A stretch of 64,000 bases of DNA, taken from NCBI GenBank assembly GCA_026120185.1, contig JANUWF010001109.1:1356001-1420000 (forward strand), written 5' to 3'. Below the pieces are notes generated by a model. The model was not told where the DNA came from. It searched no databases and was given only the letters and a program-made list of their open reading frames with translations. Each line of letters begins with the position of its first letter. The stretch's first letter is position 1. A program made the position numbers and the translations under genes. The DNA comes from Voacanga thouarsii. Its lineage: Eukaryota > Streptophyta > Magnoliopsida > Gentianales > Apocynaceae. Below, piece by piece: positions 24,001 to 34,968 of the stretch.

Positions 24001-25357
24001 GGAGTATAATGGTGGAGGAATGGTCGAGTTGTTTGAGGGATATTTTATGGAAGGCTACTAAATTATGGTGGCTGAAATTTTGGTAACTAATCAAGCATGA
24101 TTGTAGAGATTTGCTGGAGAGATTTTCAGGTAGCCATGTCTGAATTTCGTGCAGAAGCTTGGGGAGGACAATGGAGTTCAGTTCATGGCTGTTTAAGGAG
24201 GGTTTGTGCAGAAGAAAGCTGAGGTTTCGGCTAGGGATGAATTAGGAAACAAAGTTGGAAAGTTTTCCTGCACAGAATTTTCGCAAGGCTGGAATTTTCT
24301 AGGCAGTTTTCCTCTGCCATTTTCCAGTCAGCTTGCAGAGAGTTTGAAGGGGATTTTAGGGTTCTTTCAAGGCTGGTTTCCAGCCTTCTTTATGGAGGAA
24401 AAATGTGGCTAAGATGCTGAACAAAAACTGAAAGAAAACAGCTTAGTTTCGGATATCCAAAGCTGCAATTTTGCCCAGGGATTTTTCTAGTTTTGCACAG
24501 CTTTTGTGCATTCCGAAAATGGCCAGAAATATTTAGGTTTCAAGCTAATCAAAAGGGCCATTTTCTAGCAGCATTTGGGAGGGAATAATGGCTGAGAATT
24601 TCGACACCTTGAAGGCACAAGAAGCTGGAAAATTTTAAGTTCTATGCATGAAGGAAAATGAACTTAGTTAGAGTGAAGTTTTAGAGAGTTCACTAGGGAA
24701 ATTAATTCATTTGAAATCCTTCCCCCTATTCCATGGTTTTGGTCCATAAGATGTCTCTCTCTAAGACATTTTGAACCTTTAAGGCCACAGCACATTGCTG
24801 GAATTTTTCTAGAATAAAATTGGCCTGAACAAATTGAACATCCTAATGGATTGAGAAATAGGAAAAATTAAGGATCAAGACAAAATAAATTCCCCTTAGG
24901 AATTTTGTGTAGGGCAAAAGAGTAGGATTAGGATACTCCTATCATGTTTCTCTTAGGACAACATCTCTACCCTACTCCAAAGCACATAAGGCCGAAAATA
25001 ACTCTTCCCAAGCAAAAATAAAATTTAATCGAGCTAAAGCTCCTATGATGGAATTTGAACCCAAGGCCTCAAGAATTAATTCCATAGCTTTAACTACTAA
25101 ACCACAACATCTCTTGTTCTTATTTTCTCGCTAAAAATATTTTCCTATTCAATCCTCAAGCTATCACCGTTTTTCCACCTCAAGCAAAAATTACCATTTT
25201 GTCATTCTCACTCAATAATCATAATCAAGACCTCTAGACTATAAAACACAAATTTAATCCACATAAATTCATATAAAAATATATTTAAACATACAATAAA
25301 GTATGATATGCATCCCAACCCCCTTACTCTAAGGTTTGTTTTGACTGGGGTTTCACA
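21017..25357 (-). mobile_element. CHR 5' LTR
   Basis: 4341-bp partner of the LTR at 11259-15598, ending at the TSD. Its inner end reads ...GGCGTGTTA instead of GGCGTTTCA, a small decay of the CA terminus. It carries a GA-repeat near 23356-23395. Confidence 0.93.
25050..25104 (-). promoter_or_regulatory. Pol III-like A/B box pair in CHR LTR
   Basis: On the minus strand TGGTTTAGTAG (A-like) is followed by GGTTCAAATTCC (B-like). Position and spacing are as in the other CHR LTRs. Confidence 0.45.
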
Positions 25358-25362
25358 ATCAC
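25358..25362. repeat. Target-site duplication ATCAC (right)
   Basis: Right-hand partner of 11254-11258. Confidence 0.92.
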
Positions 25363-25803
25363 CCTATTCAATGTGAGCTAATTTAGTTTTTGTAGACCTT
25401 AATTTGAAAAGCAAGAATTTCTTGATCCCATCTTTGAAAACTTAAACACTAAGTTTTAATGGGAATTTCAATTGTGACAAATCTTTTGAAAGAATATGCT
25501 CTCATATTTCTTCTTTTTTTTTTCACATGAATTTTTTGACACCTCTCAACTGACGGAGCCTAATAGTGTCATTGATGATGTGTTGAATTTACCATGCCTC
25601 AAGGAGTTGGATCTTTCAACGCTATATCATATCAAGTCCTTTGGAAGATGGTGGTAATTTCTACCCTTCACCCCATTCAATATGAGGTAACTTAGGTTTT
25701 GTAAACCTTAATTTGAAAAGTAAGAATTTCTTGATCCCATCTTTGAAAACTCAAATACTAAGTTTTAAGAAGAATTTCAATTGTGACAAATCTTTTGAAG
25801 GGT
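25363..25803 (+). repeat. Tandem duplication within DNY ORF
   Basis: The segment running from TATGCTC(A/T)CATA to CAAATCTTTTGAA is present twice. The first copy lies at about 11081-11258 plus 25363-25491 (split by CHR), the second at about 25492-25803. Other DNY copies have it once. Confidence 0.75.
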
Positions 25804-26150
25804 TAAGTGGTGATTCTCTTGTTACACATGTTTTAGACATAATTAACATCTTTATGTTGGAAACTTCATTTGCATGTCTAAAAGAGTTCTATGGAATGCA
25901 GGTCATGCATGTGTAATCATTACAACTAATATTCTCTATGAACCCTATATTTTCCAAAATCCTCTCTTCTTTCTACATTCATCTTATCTATTTTCAACTT
26001 TGAGCTTAAACATCTTTTACAAAGGTTTGATGAGAAAGCATGAGTGGAAAGAGTATATATCTTTGTTTTGTGTTTGGAGTTGTTAGGTGTTATTTCTCCT
26101 AGTAATAAGGAAAATATTTTCCATCTTAAGTGAGAAAGAGTGAATCGTGT
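25363..26150 (+). pseudogene. DNY protein, 3' part (copy 1)
   Basis: Continuation of the frame interrupted at 11258. Legible family blocks are KSKNFLIPSLKTQ (at about 25715), KSFEGL and, further on, IFQNPLFFLHSS (near 25950). A block of about 310 bp is present twice in tandem here. Stops and frame changes are frequent. Beyond about 26090 the sequence is non-coding. Confidence 0.65.
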
Positions 26151-27603
26151 ATATTTGCTTTGTTAGGATTTTTATTAGTATTTTTCTTTATTTTTCTTTC
26201 ATTTATTTAGGTGTCTTTATTTGTTATTATTTTTATTTTGCGCTTTTATTTGTGGTTTCTTTTGTAGGTCGGAATAAAGTCCTCTTGGACAAGCTCTTCT
26301 TTCTATTCCATGTTTTAGTATTTATTATACTCGGGGAGTATTGCTTAAACTTGCTACCCTTCTATAAGTTTTTGTCCTTTCGGAGATGTTTTAATGTGTT
26401 AATTTTTAGCCAATGAGGACATTGTCCAGTTTAAGTATAGAGGAGTAGTTTAGTAATATTCTTTGTCCAAGTTCTTATCAATAATCTTAGTGTTTTCTTG
26501 GTATGATCTTGGTATCAAACAATTTGTTGAAAAAAACAATTTTGTTGAAAAATTTAAAAAAATTTAAAAATTTAAAAGTTTGGAGTTTCTGGAGGTAAAT
26601 TAAGCTTATTTGTCTATAATGGAGTGATGATTTTCTTACTAGTTTTGGATATGGATTTGTCATTCAATATGGTTAATTTTTTTTTTAAAAATTAAACTGG
26701 TGTATTAAGTTGGATTTTGCTAAGTCTTAAGAATTTAAGTTAACCTTAGTTTATTTGGTTTTTGAGTTTTATTTTATTCTTTAAGTTTAAATGTGGATGA
26801 TATGATGAAACATGAGAAGAGTTGCTGACTAACGCCTATATTATGGATTTAAAATTTGCTTAACTTTGACTTGTGAAAAGAAAAATGTGGGTTGAAAAAA
26901 ACATGGAGTTGGAAAAATTTTGCTTTCAACTTTTGAGAAAAAAAAAAAAAACCAACAAAGAGAGAGAGAAAGATAGATAGACCTTTTGCTGAAAAGGGGG
27001 CCAATATGGTGAGTGGAAGAGAAGAAACAAAGAAGCATGACACCCTCTAGTTGCAATTCTGAAGGCGAGAAGGTAAGGAAAGAAAGAAAAAAGCAAAAGA
27101 AAATTGCTAGAAAAAATGATAAATGAGGACTATAAGGGGGCCAATACGGTGTGTGAAGGGAAATATATGCACTTCAGGCTTTCTATTCTGTAAGCCATTT
27201 AAAAAAAAAGAAAAAGAAAATTTGAGTGTTTTCCTTATTTAATTGACTTAAGTTTTGTAAATTTGAGTTCATAATGCTAGAATTGGTTAAATAGCTTGAC
27301 TTGTGTGATTTATATTATCTATGTTTTGTCTTGAAGAGTAGGATGATTTTCTTGTAGTAGATATAAGCTTATTTAACTTAACTTTGATGGCTTTAGGATT
27401 GCTTGATTTAATTCATGAGTTTACAAAGTTTTGAAAGGGTTGAGTGAATGACGAATTTATGCTTAAGGTTTGAAGAAAGTTATGTCTTCATTATAGATGA
27501 ATTGGATAAGGAAAAATTTGCGAAATTGTATTGTCTTGTTCTAAATGCTTAGTGTCTAATTCTTGTTTGCTTGAGGACATGCAAAAGTTCAAGTGTGGGG
27601 GTA
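26151..27603 (+). mobile_element. DNY-A internal region 1, 3' non-coding half
   Basis: It holds a polypurine-like motif at about 26416-26450, the CCAATA motif pair at about 26995-27009 and 27135-27150, and the true polypurine tract (AAGTGTGGGGG) at about 27591-27601 before the LTR. No ORF of the family lies here. Confidence 0.75.
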
Positions 27604-28946
27604 TGTAATAGGGGCTAAAATCACTATTGTTTTCCTAATTATTTGAGATTAGTTTGAGATAATTTTATTGTAATAACTAGGCATATTCCTTTCTATTTGA
27701 CATTTTTCTTGTAAAAAGTGTTTTTGATAAATTTTGTGCAGAATTGATAGATTTCGAGAAAAAAGTGAGAGTTTCCAGATGAGACCCGGTGCTAGGTCCA
27801 GATAATGCACCAGGAGCCAGGTCTACTCTGGAAAAGAGGAAATTGAGTCAAAAAATAGATTGGACTCGGCGCGAAGTCCACTCTGCACAGAAAGCAAATT
27901 TGGTATTTTCCAAAAGATTTTGGTATTTTCTAAATTCCACTCATACTAGACTTCTCAAGTAACGAATTTTGGTATCAATGAGGCTTATAAATGCAAGAAA
28001 AACACAAGAGAAAGGTGTGATTTGAAGGATTCAAGCTAGTTACTCAATCACCACTCAAAGGAGCATTGTTCAAAGGACGTTTTCAAGAGAAGAAGAAGGG
28101 CTTCTCTATGAGTTTTATCTTTTATCCTTTGTTTACTTTTCTAGAACAATGATGTGCTTAATGTTTTGATTGTAATTAGATATTATTTTGGAAAGTATGA
28201 TTTTGAGTTAATTGGAACTTTTGATCAATTGATTGTTGTTCTTGGTATTTGATTGCTTGATTTTCTTAAGGAGTTTGTTGATTGATTTTTGTTATTAACT
28301 TGCTTGAAAAATAGGCTGGTAATGACTTCAATTAATTAATGTCATATTTGTTATCTCTTAGCTTGCTTGAAAAATGGGTTAATTGTCGAGAACATTAGTA
28401 ATTAAAGGCTGGTTAATGATTTCTAGAATATAGATTCATTGACTAATTTCATGTTTTAAATCACCTAGAACATAGGGGTTTATATAAGGATTAATTTTAA
28501 TACATCTTTTGGATAAGTTAAACGAGACAGAATATGTTCACTAATTTAACTAGAAGATATTGATTCCATGGATTGCAAATGAAGTGGGTCTATATTAAAT
28601 CGTTCATGATGCCAAGACGACAATTGATTGTGATGCATGCTAATTGATTCAATTTTATGTTTTCAAAATAATTTTCTAGTTACATAAAATTGTATACTTG
28701 AGTTAGATCCTTTTTTATCTTTATTTATTTTTTTAGCCTATTCTTATTTTATTGGCTAAATAATAAAGGTTTGGGTAAAGTAAGGTAGGAGCCTAAGTTT
28801 TCGTGGAATCGATACTTGCTATTCCATATACTATGCGATGGGTAAACTTGCTCGTACGTGTGGCTTTAGTGGTTGGAATTTTAATTAAAGCTTGATTGAT
28901 TGTGTAATTTATTGGTAATATTTTCTGCACTAAAAAACATGCATCA
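27604..28946 (+). mobile_element. DNY-A LTR 2 (shared middle LTR)
   Basis: 1343-bp LTR from TGTAATAGGGGC to ATGCATCA with a TATAAATG box at 27986-27993. It serves as 3' LTR of the first unit and 5' LTR of the second, as expected from unequal exchange. Confidence 0.87.
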
Positions 28947-28952
28947 AGTTTC

Positions 28953-28969
28953 TGGTGTCGTTGCTGGGG
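28953..28969 (+). other. Primer-binding site, decayed tRNA-Asp type
   Basis: TGGTGTCGTTGCTGGGG differs from the complement of the tRNA-Asp 3' end by three C-to-T changes. Confidence 0.7.
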
Positions 28970-29175
28970 ACCGGCACTATCGGAAACACTCGAATCTTGT
29001 TGATTTATCCTTTGTTGTATTTTTAAATATATCTAACTTTTACGTTTAGGTAATTTGTGAACATTTCTAATTTGTGTATTTTTCTTTTCTTTATTTTTCT
29101 ACTATTTTTGTTTATTTTTAGTTTTATTTTCGATTTAATTTTTTTTCCTTTGAGTGTGAGGATCAAGCCATCATC

Positions 29176-29880
29176 ATGGACAATTATTCATGGGCACAAT
29201 GTTTAAAGAGCTACAATGATGATAGATTGGTGTGGTTACAAGCTCAGATTACCACTTTCTGTAAGACGTCAGTTGAAGTTTCAATCAAATCCTTTGTTGC
29301 CAACACAAATATATCTATTAGGGGGTATGAAGAATCTTCCCAACAAATGAACCATCAAAGAACACAACTAGATAAGTTGGTTGAAGGTACCATAAAGGCC
29401 CATACATTTGCACAAGAGGACTCCCAAAGAGAGGAGAGAGGATATGAGGAACATTTGCCCAATGTGATGGGAAAATTTTTTTATTCTATTCTATGCTCTC
29501 ATATTTCTAATTTTTCTTTGTCACATGAATTTTTGGGCACCTCTCAACTGACGGAGCCTAATAAAGTCATCGATGATGTGTTGAATTTACCATGCCTCAA
29601 GGAGTTGGATTTTTCAACGCTACATCATATGAAGACCTTGGAGGATGGTGGTAATTTCTACCCTTCATCCCATTCAAAGGGAGGTACCTTAGTTTTTGTA
29701 GACCTTAATTTGAAAAGTAAGAATTTCTTGATCCCATCTTTGAAAACTCAAATACTAAGTTTTAAGAAAAATTTTAATTGTGAGAAATCTTTTGAAGGGT
29801 TAATTGGTGATTCTCTTGTTTACACACTTTTTAGACATAATTTACATGTGTTATGTTGGAAACTTGATTTGCATGTCTAA
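29176..29880 (+). CDS. DNY protein (best-preserved copy, 234 residues)
   Basis: An uninterrupted frame beginning MDNYSWAQC 230 bp after the LTR end. Blocks conserved in the other five copies in this window are SYNDDRL, SFVANTN, HQRTQL (preceding a short heptad-like stretch), RGYEEHLPNVMG, LSHEFLGTSQLTEP, DDVLNLPCLKELDFS, LEDGGNFYPS, KSKNFLIPSLKTQ and KSFEGL. Compared with sister copies the end is shifted: a one- or two-base change near residue 217 replaces a tail that elsewhere reads on as GK-I-V-MLE-GVHVC and IFQNPLFF. No zinc knuckle, protease, membrane segment or signal peptide is visible. A Gag-derived protein is possible from its position; no known family was recognised. A TAGG acceptor-like site at about 29048 lies upstream. 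Confidence 0.7.
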   Translation: MDNYSWAQCLKSYNDDRLVWLQAQITTFCKTSVEVSIKSFVANTNISIRGYEESSQQMNHQRTQLDKLVEGTIKAHTFAQEDSQREERGYEEHLPNVMGKFFYSILCSHISNFSLSHEFLGTSQLTEPNKVIDDVLNLPCLKELDFSTLHHMKTLEDGGNFYPSSHSKGGTLVFVDLNLKSKNFLIPSLKTQILSFKKNFNCEKSFEGLIGDSLVYTLFRHNLHVLCWKLDLHV

Positions 29881-31560
29881 AAGGGTGTTATGGATGGGGG
29901 GTCATGCATGTATATTCATTGCAACTAATATTCTCCATGAACCCTCTATTTTTCAAAATCCTCTCTTCTTTCTACATTCATCTTGCCTATTTTCAACTTT
30001 AAGCTTAAACGTGTTTTACAAAGGTTTGATGAGAAAGCATAATGGGTGGAAAGATTTTGTATCTTTGTTTTTTGTTTGGAGTTGTTAAGTGTTATTTCCC
30101 CTAGTAATAAGGAAAATATTTTCCATTTTAAGTGTAGGAGAGTGAGTCGTGTCTTTGTTTGCTTTGTTAGGATTTTTATTAGTATTTTTCTTTAGTTTTC
30201 TTTCATTTATTTAGGTGTATTTATTTTGTTATTATTTTATTTATGCTTTTATTTGTGGTTTCTTTTGTAGGTCGGAATAAAGTCCTCTTGGACAAGCTCT
30301 TCTCTCTATTCCATGTTTTAATATTTATTACACTTGGGGAGTATTGCTTAAACTAGCTACCCCTGTATAGTTTTTTATCCCTTTGGAGACATTTTAATGT
30401 GCTAATATTTAGCCAGTAATGACATTGTCCAGTTTAAGTGTAGGGGAGTGATTTAGTAATATTTTTTTTTTCCAAGTTCTTATCAATAATCTTAGTGTTT
30501 TCTTGGTATGATCTTGGTATCAAACAATTTGTTGAAAAAAAAAACAAATTGAGCTTATTTGTCTATAATGGAGTGATGATTTTCTTACTAGTTTTGGATA
30601 TGGATTTGTCATTCAATATGGTTAAATTTTTATTTAAAAATTAAACTGGTGTATTAAGTTGGATTTTGCTAAGTCTTAAGAATTTAAGTTAACCTTAGTT
30701 TATTTGGTTTTTGAGTTTTATTTTATTCTTTAAGTTTAAATGTGGATGATATGATGAAACATGAGAAGAGTTGTTGACTAATTCCTGCATTATGAATTTA
30801 AAATTTGCTTGACTTTAAGTTGTGAATAAGGAATGTGAAAAAAATTTCGGCTGAAGAGAAAAAATGTGGGATGAAATAAACATGGAGTTGGAAAAAATTT
30901 GCTTTCAGCTTTTGAGAATAAAAAAACAAAAAATGGGGGGGGGGAGACCTTTTGCTGAAAAAGGGGCCAATACAGTAAGTGAAATAGAAGAAACAAAGAA
31001 GCATCACACTCTCTAGAGGCTATCTCGAAGCCAAAAAAGGTAAGGAAAGAAAGGAGAAAGAAAAAGAAAATTGATGAAACAAATGATAAATGATGACTAT
31101 AAGGGGGCCAATATGGTGTGTGAAGAGAAATCCATGCACTTGAGGCTATCAATTCCCTAAGCCATAGAAAAAAAAGTTGAGTGTTTTTCTTATTTCATTG
31201 GCTTGAGTTTTGTAAATTTGAGTTCATAATACTGGAATTAGTTAAATGACTTGACTTGCATGATTTATGGTATCTATATTTTTGCTTGAGGAGTAGGATG
31301 ATTTTCTTGTTCTAGGTATAAGCTTGTTTAATTTAACTTTGATGGCTTTAGGATTGTTTGATTTAATACAAAAGTTTACAAGGTTTTGAAAAGGTTGAGT
31401 GAATGATGAATTTATGTTTAAGGTTGAAAGAAGGTTACGTCTTCATTATGGATGAATTTAATAAGGAAAAATTTGCAAAATTGTTTTGTCTTGTTCTAAA
31501 TGTTTAGTGTCTAATTCTTGTTTGCTTGAGGACAAGCAAAAGTTTAAGTGTGGGGGTACG
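29881..31560 (+). mobile_element. DNY-A internal region 2, 3' non-coding half
   Basis: A frameshifted tail of the DNY protein is still legible to about 30090 (ILHEPSIFQNPLFFLHSS). The rest is non-coding, with polypurine-like motifs at about 30130 and 30420-30450, the CCAATA pair at about 30962-30975 and 31101-31117, and the true tract at about 31548-31557. Confidence 0.75.
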
Positions 31561-32895
31561 TGATCAAGGCTAAAATCACTATTATTTTCCTAATTATTTG
31601 AGGTGGTTTTGAGATACTTCCAATTTGACATTTTACTTTTAAAAAGTATTTTTGATAAATTTGTGCAGAATTGAGTAGATTTCGAGCAAAAAGTGAGAGT
31701 TTCCAGATTGATTCGGCGCCAAGTTTGGATAAGACACTAGGTGCTAGGTCTGCTATGGAAAAAGAAGAAATTAAGTCAAAAAACATATTGGACTTGGCTC
31801 CAGGTGGCTCGACTAGACCCGGAGCCTGGTCCACTTTGCACAGAGAGCGAATTTGGTATTTTCCAAAGGATTTTGGTATTTTCTGAATTTTACTTAGACT
31901 AGACTTCTCAAACAATAAATTTTGGTATCAAAGAGGATTATAAATACAATAAAAATAAAAGAGAAATGTGTGATTTGAAGGATCCAAGCTAGCTACTCAA
32001 TCACCACTCAAATCAGCATTGTTCAAAAGAGGTTTTCAAGAAAAGAAGAATGTGTTGTCCATAAGTTTTATCTTTTATCCTTTGTTTACTTTTCTACAAC
32101 AATGATTTGCTTAATGTTTTGATTGTAATTGGATATTATTTGGGATATTATAATTTTGAGTTAATTGGAACTTTTGATCAATTGATTGTTGTTCTTGGTA
32201 TTTGATTACTTGTTTTTCTTACGGAGTTGGTTAATTGATTTTTGTTATAAACTTGCTTGAAAAAGAGGTTGGTAATGACTTCAATTATTTAATTTCATAT
32301 TTGTTATCTCTTATCTTGCTTTAAAAATGAGTTAATTGTCTAGAACATTGGTAACCGAAGGTTGATTAATGATTGTTAGAATATGGATTCATTAACTAAT
32401 TTCATATTTTAAATTACCTAGAATATAGAAGTCTATTGATTTTAATGCATCTTTTGGATATGTTAGTCGAGATAGAATGTGTTCACTAATTTAATTAGAA
32501 GATAGTGATACCATAAATTGCAAATGAAGTGGATCTATATTAAATCTTTTATAACGCTAAGACAACAATTGATTATAATGAATGCTAATGGATTCAATTT
32601 TGTGTTTTCAAGATAATTGTCTAGCAACATAAACTTGCATTCTTGAGTTATATCTATTTTTATCTTTATTTATTTTCTTTTTTAGTCTCTTCTTATTTTA
32701 TTGGCTAAACAATAAAGATTTGGGTAAAGTAAAACGGGAGCATAAGTTCTCGTGGATTAAATACTTACTATTTCTTATACTATACGATGGGTATACTTGC
32801 CCGTATGTGTGATTTTTGTGGTTGGCATTTTAATTAAAGCTTGATTGATTGTGTAATTTGTTGATAATAGTTTCTACACTAAAAAATACGCATCA
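31561..32895 (+). mobile_element. DNY-A LTR 3 (3')
   Basis: 1335-bp LTR from TGATCAAGGC to ACGCATCA with a TATAAATA box at 31939-31946, followed directly by the TSD. Confidence 0.87.
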
Positions 32896-32900
32896 AACAA
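32896..32900. repeat. Target-site duplication AACAA (right)
   Basis: Right-hand partner of 9200-9204. Confidence 0.85.
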
Positions 32901-33634
32901 CACACATGAACCCCATCCTCTAACATTCCGTTTGGCACACAAATATTTTTGCCAACAAATAAATGCACATGATCTCTAAAGAATGCATCAAAAATGAAAT
33001 CACCATTTAACCCTTCAAAAGATTTATCACAATGAAAAGTCCCTTTATAACTTAGCATTTGAGTTTTCAAAGATGGGATTAAAAAATTCTTACTTTTCAA
33101 TGCATGGTCTACAAAAACTAAGTTACTTCCATTTGAATGGGGTGAAGGGTAGAAATTAGTAGCATCCTCCAAGAACTTCTTACAATGTAGCATTGAAAGA
33201 CCCAACTCCTTGAGACATGGTAAATTCAACACATCATCGATAGCATCGTTAGGCTTTGTAAGCTAAGAGGGACCTATAAATTCACGTGACAAATAAAATT
33301 TTAGAAATATGAAACATAGATTAGAATCAAAATTTTTCCCCATCACAATGGGCAATTGTTCCTCATATCCTCTCTTCTCTTCCTGGGGATTCTCTTGTTC
33401 AAGTGTATGCGCCTTTATGGAATCATCAACCAACTTGGCTAGTTGTGTTATTTGATGGCTCATACGTGGGGATGCTTCTCTAGACCACTTAATGGATAAA
33501 TTTGTTTTGGCAACAAAAGATTAGATAGAAGCTTCAAGTGATGTCTCACTAAAAGCATTAATCCGAGCTTGTAACCTTGCCAATCTATCATTATTGTAGC
33601 TCCTTTGGCAATGTTCCCTTGAATAATTGTCCAT
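32901..33634 (-). pseudogene. DNY protein (copy in minus-strand host, unit 1)
   Basis: One frame from MDNYSREHC (33634) to the insertion point at 32900, with only two in-frame stops: TAA in ASI*SFVAK (Gln in the sister at 38356) and TAG in GPS*LTKP (Gln elsewhere). Both fit C-to-T changes of CAA or CAG. Conserved blocks include GYEEQLPIVMG, DVLNLPCLKEL, NLVFVD, KSKNFLIPSLKTQ, KSFEGLNGDF and, beyond the end of the 29176 copy, GKNICVPNGMLEDGVHVC. This copy therefore shows the longer family C-terminus. The frame is cut by the ladder inserted at 9205-32895. Confidence 0.7.
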
Positions 33635-33845
33635 GATGATGGTTTGAACCTCACACTCAAAGAAAAAAAAAAGTCATATCGAAAATAAAAATAAAAATAA
33701 ATGAAAATAAAGAAAATAAAGAAAAGAAAAATACACAAATTAGAAATATTCACAAACTACTTATACACAAAAGTTAGTGATATTTACAAATAAAACAAAG
33801 GCTAAATAAAACAAAGTTAGTGATATTCACAAACTACCTATACAA
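33635..33845 (-). mobile_element. DNY-A leader fragment with local repeat
   Basis: AT-rich leader upstream of the DNY frame. A stretch of about 50 bp containing AAAGTTAGTGATATT occurs twice (about 33768 and 33806). The PBS and the end of the LTR are missing: at about 33845 the sequence joins LTR interior. Confidence 0.65.
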
Positions 33846-34415
33846 TATCGTTTCTTAATTCATGAATCTAGTTAGATATATTCCACTTCATTTCCCAATC
33901 CATAGTATTACTATCTTTTGATTAAATTAACAAATTTGTCAATTAAGCCAACATAACCAAAATATGTATTAAGCTCAAATCCTAAGAAACAAGAAATTAG
34001 CTAATAAGCCTTTGGTCGAAGTGAAATAAACTAATCTTTGATTCTTTAGTCCTATAATCTTAACGTTGTCACTCAAATCCATTAAGATTAGACAAATACG
34101 GAATCAATGCAATGAAACTCCTAACATCATTGTCCCAAGTCAATTAGAAGAACTCGCATTAATAACCAATTACAACAATAGATTGATCTAAAATTCCAAT
34201 TAACTCAAAATTAAAATCTCCAAAATAATATCCAATTACAATCAAAATATTAAACATATCATTTTTAAAGAAAAGTAAACAAAGGTTAAAAGATAAAAAT
34301 TCATAGACAAGCCCTTATTCTTCTCTTGAAAACCTCATTTGAACAATATTCCTTTGAACGGTGATTGAGTAGCTAGGTTGGATCCTTCAAATCACACCAT
34401 TCTCTTATGTGTGTG

Positions 34416-34446
<31 letters not shown>

Positions 34447-34968
34447 TTTTGTATTTGTAAGCGTTCTTGATACTAAAATTAGTTGCTTGAGAAGTGTAAT
34501 CCGAGTAGATTTTAGAAAATATCAGAATCCTTCGAAAAATACCAAATTTCATGCACAAGATTTTTGCCTTCTAGAGTGGACCTGGTGCCGGGTCTAGTCG
34601 ACCCACCTGGGGCCAGGTCTATTCTACTTTCATTGTTTTTGCTGCTTATCCAGAATGGACCCAGTGCCTAGTCCCTTAGCTGGGCCTGGCACCAGGTTTG
34701 TTCTCAATTCTTCCTGAAATTCATTTTGTTTCCTCTACTTAACTAGAATGGACCTGACGCTTGGTCCCATGGCTGGGCATGTCGCTAGGTGCATTCCTAA
34801 ATTGTTTACTTTTTGCTCGAATTTACCTCAAATCTACATAAATTGTCCAAAAATAGTTTTTACAAGCAAAATTTTAAATAAAAAGAAATATGCCTAGTTA
34901 TTGCAACAAATTTATCTCAAAACAACCTCAAATAACTAGGAATATATTGGTGATTTTAGCCCCAATCA
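33846..34968 (-). mobile_element. DNY-A LTR (shared middle LTR of minus array), U5 deleted
   Basis: The minus-strand LTR starts TGATTGGGGC at 34968 and lacks about 365 bp of its end relative to 38571-40191. GGCGCC-type repeats lie at about 34575-34800. A (GT)n-(T)n tract replaces the A-rich stretch just after the TATA region. Confidence 0.8.
34408..34450. repeat. (GT)n followed by T-run
   Basis: About 11 GT units followed by about 21 T on the plus strand, inside the DNY-A LTR beside its TATA box. Confidence 0.95.

Larger units (their letters stand above)
11259..25357 (-). mobile_element. Complete CHR chromovirus (Ty3/gypsy)
   Basis: A 14.1-kb element on the minus strand with two LTRs of about 4.34 kb, an exact 5-bp TSD, an initiator-tRNA-Met-like PBS, a PPT, and gag-protease-reverse transcriptase-RNase H-integrase in the gypsy order. 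The last codons resemble a chromodomain, so it is a chromovirus; the very long LTRs suggest the Del/Tekay group, which is inference. In one hand-compared stretch of about 245 bp (13021 versus 22764 onward) the LTRs differ at about 9 positions. The coding region is dead: in-frame stops, at least four frame changes, and Asp-to-Asn changes in protease and RNase H. Confidence 0.93.
9205..32895 (+). mobile_element. DNY-A ladder: LTR-internal-LTR-internal-LTR
   Basis: Three plus-strand LTRs (9205-10555, 27604-28946, 31561-32895) alternate with two internal regions, and one 5-bp duplication (AACAA) brackets the set. The first internal region is interrupted by the CHR chromovirus at 11259-25357. The second (28947-31560) carries the best-preserved DNY ORF. 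Neither internal region encodes protease, reverse transcriptase, RNase H or integrase, so the element is non-autonomous (LARD-like). The tRNA-Asp-type PBS and the LTR tail resemble the Tat/Athila branch of Ty3/gypsy; that placement is inference. Confidence 0.85.

Noticed and set aside
29030..29060. A functional intron acceptor (TTTAGGTA) in the DNY leader
   Set aside because: A similar TAGG site recurs in other copies, but no donor site or branch point could be supported from sequence alone.
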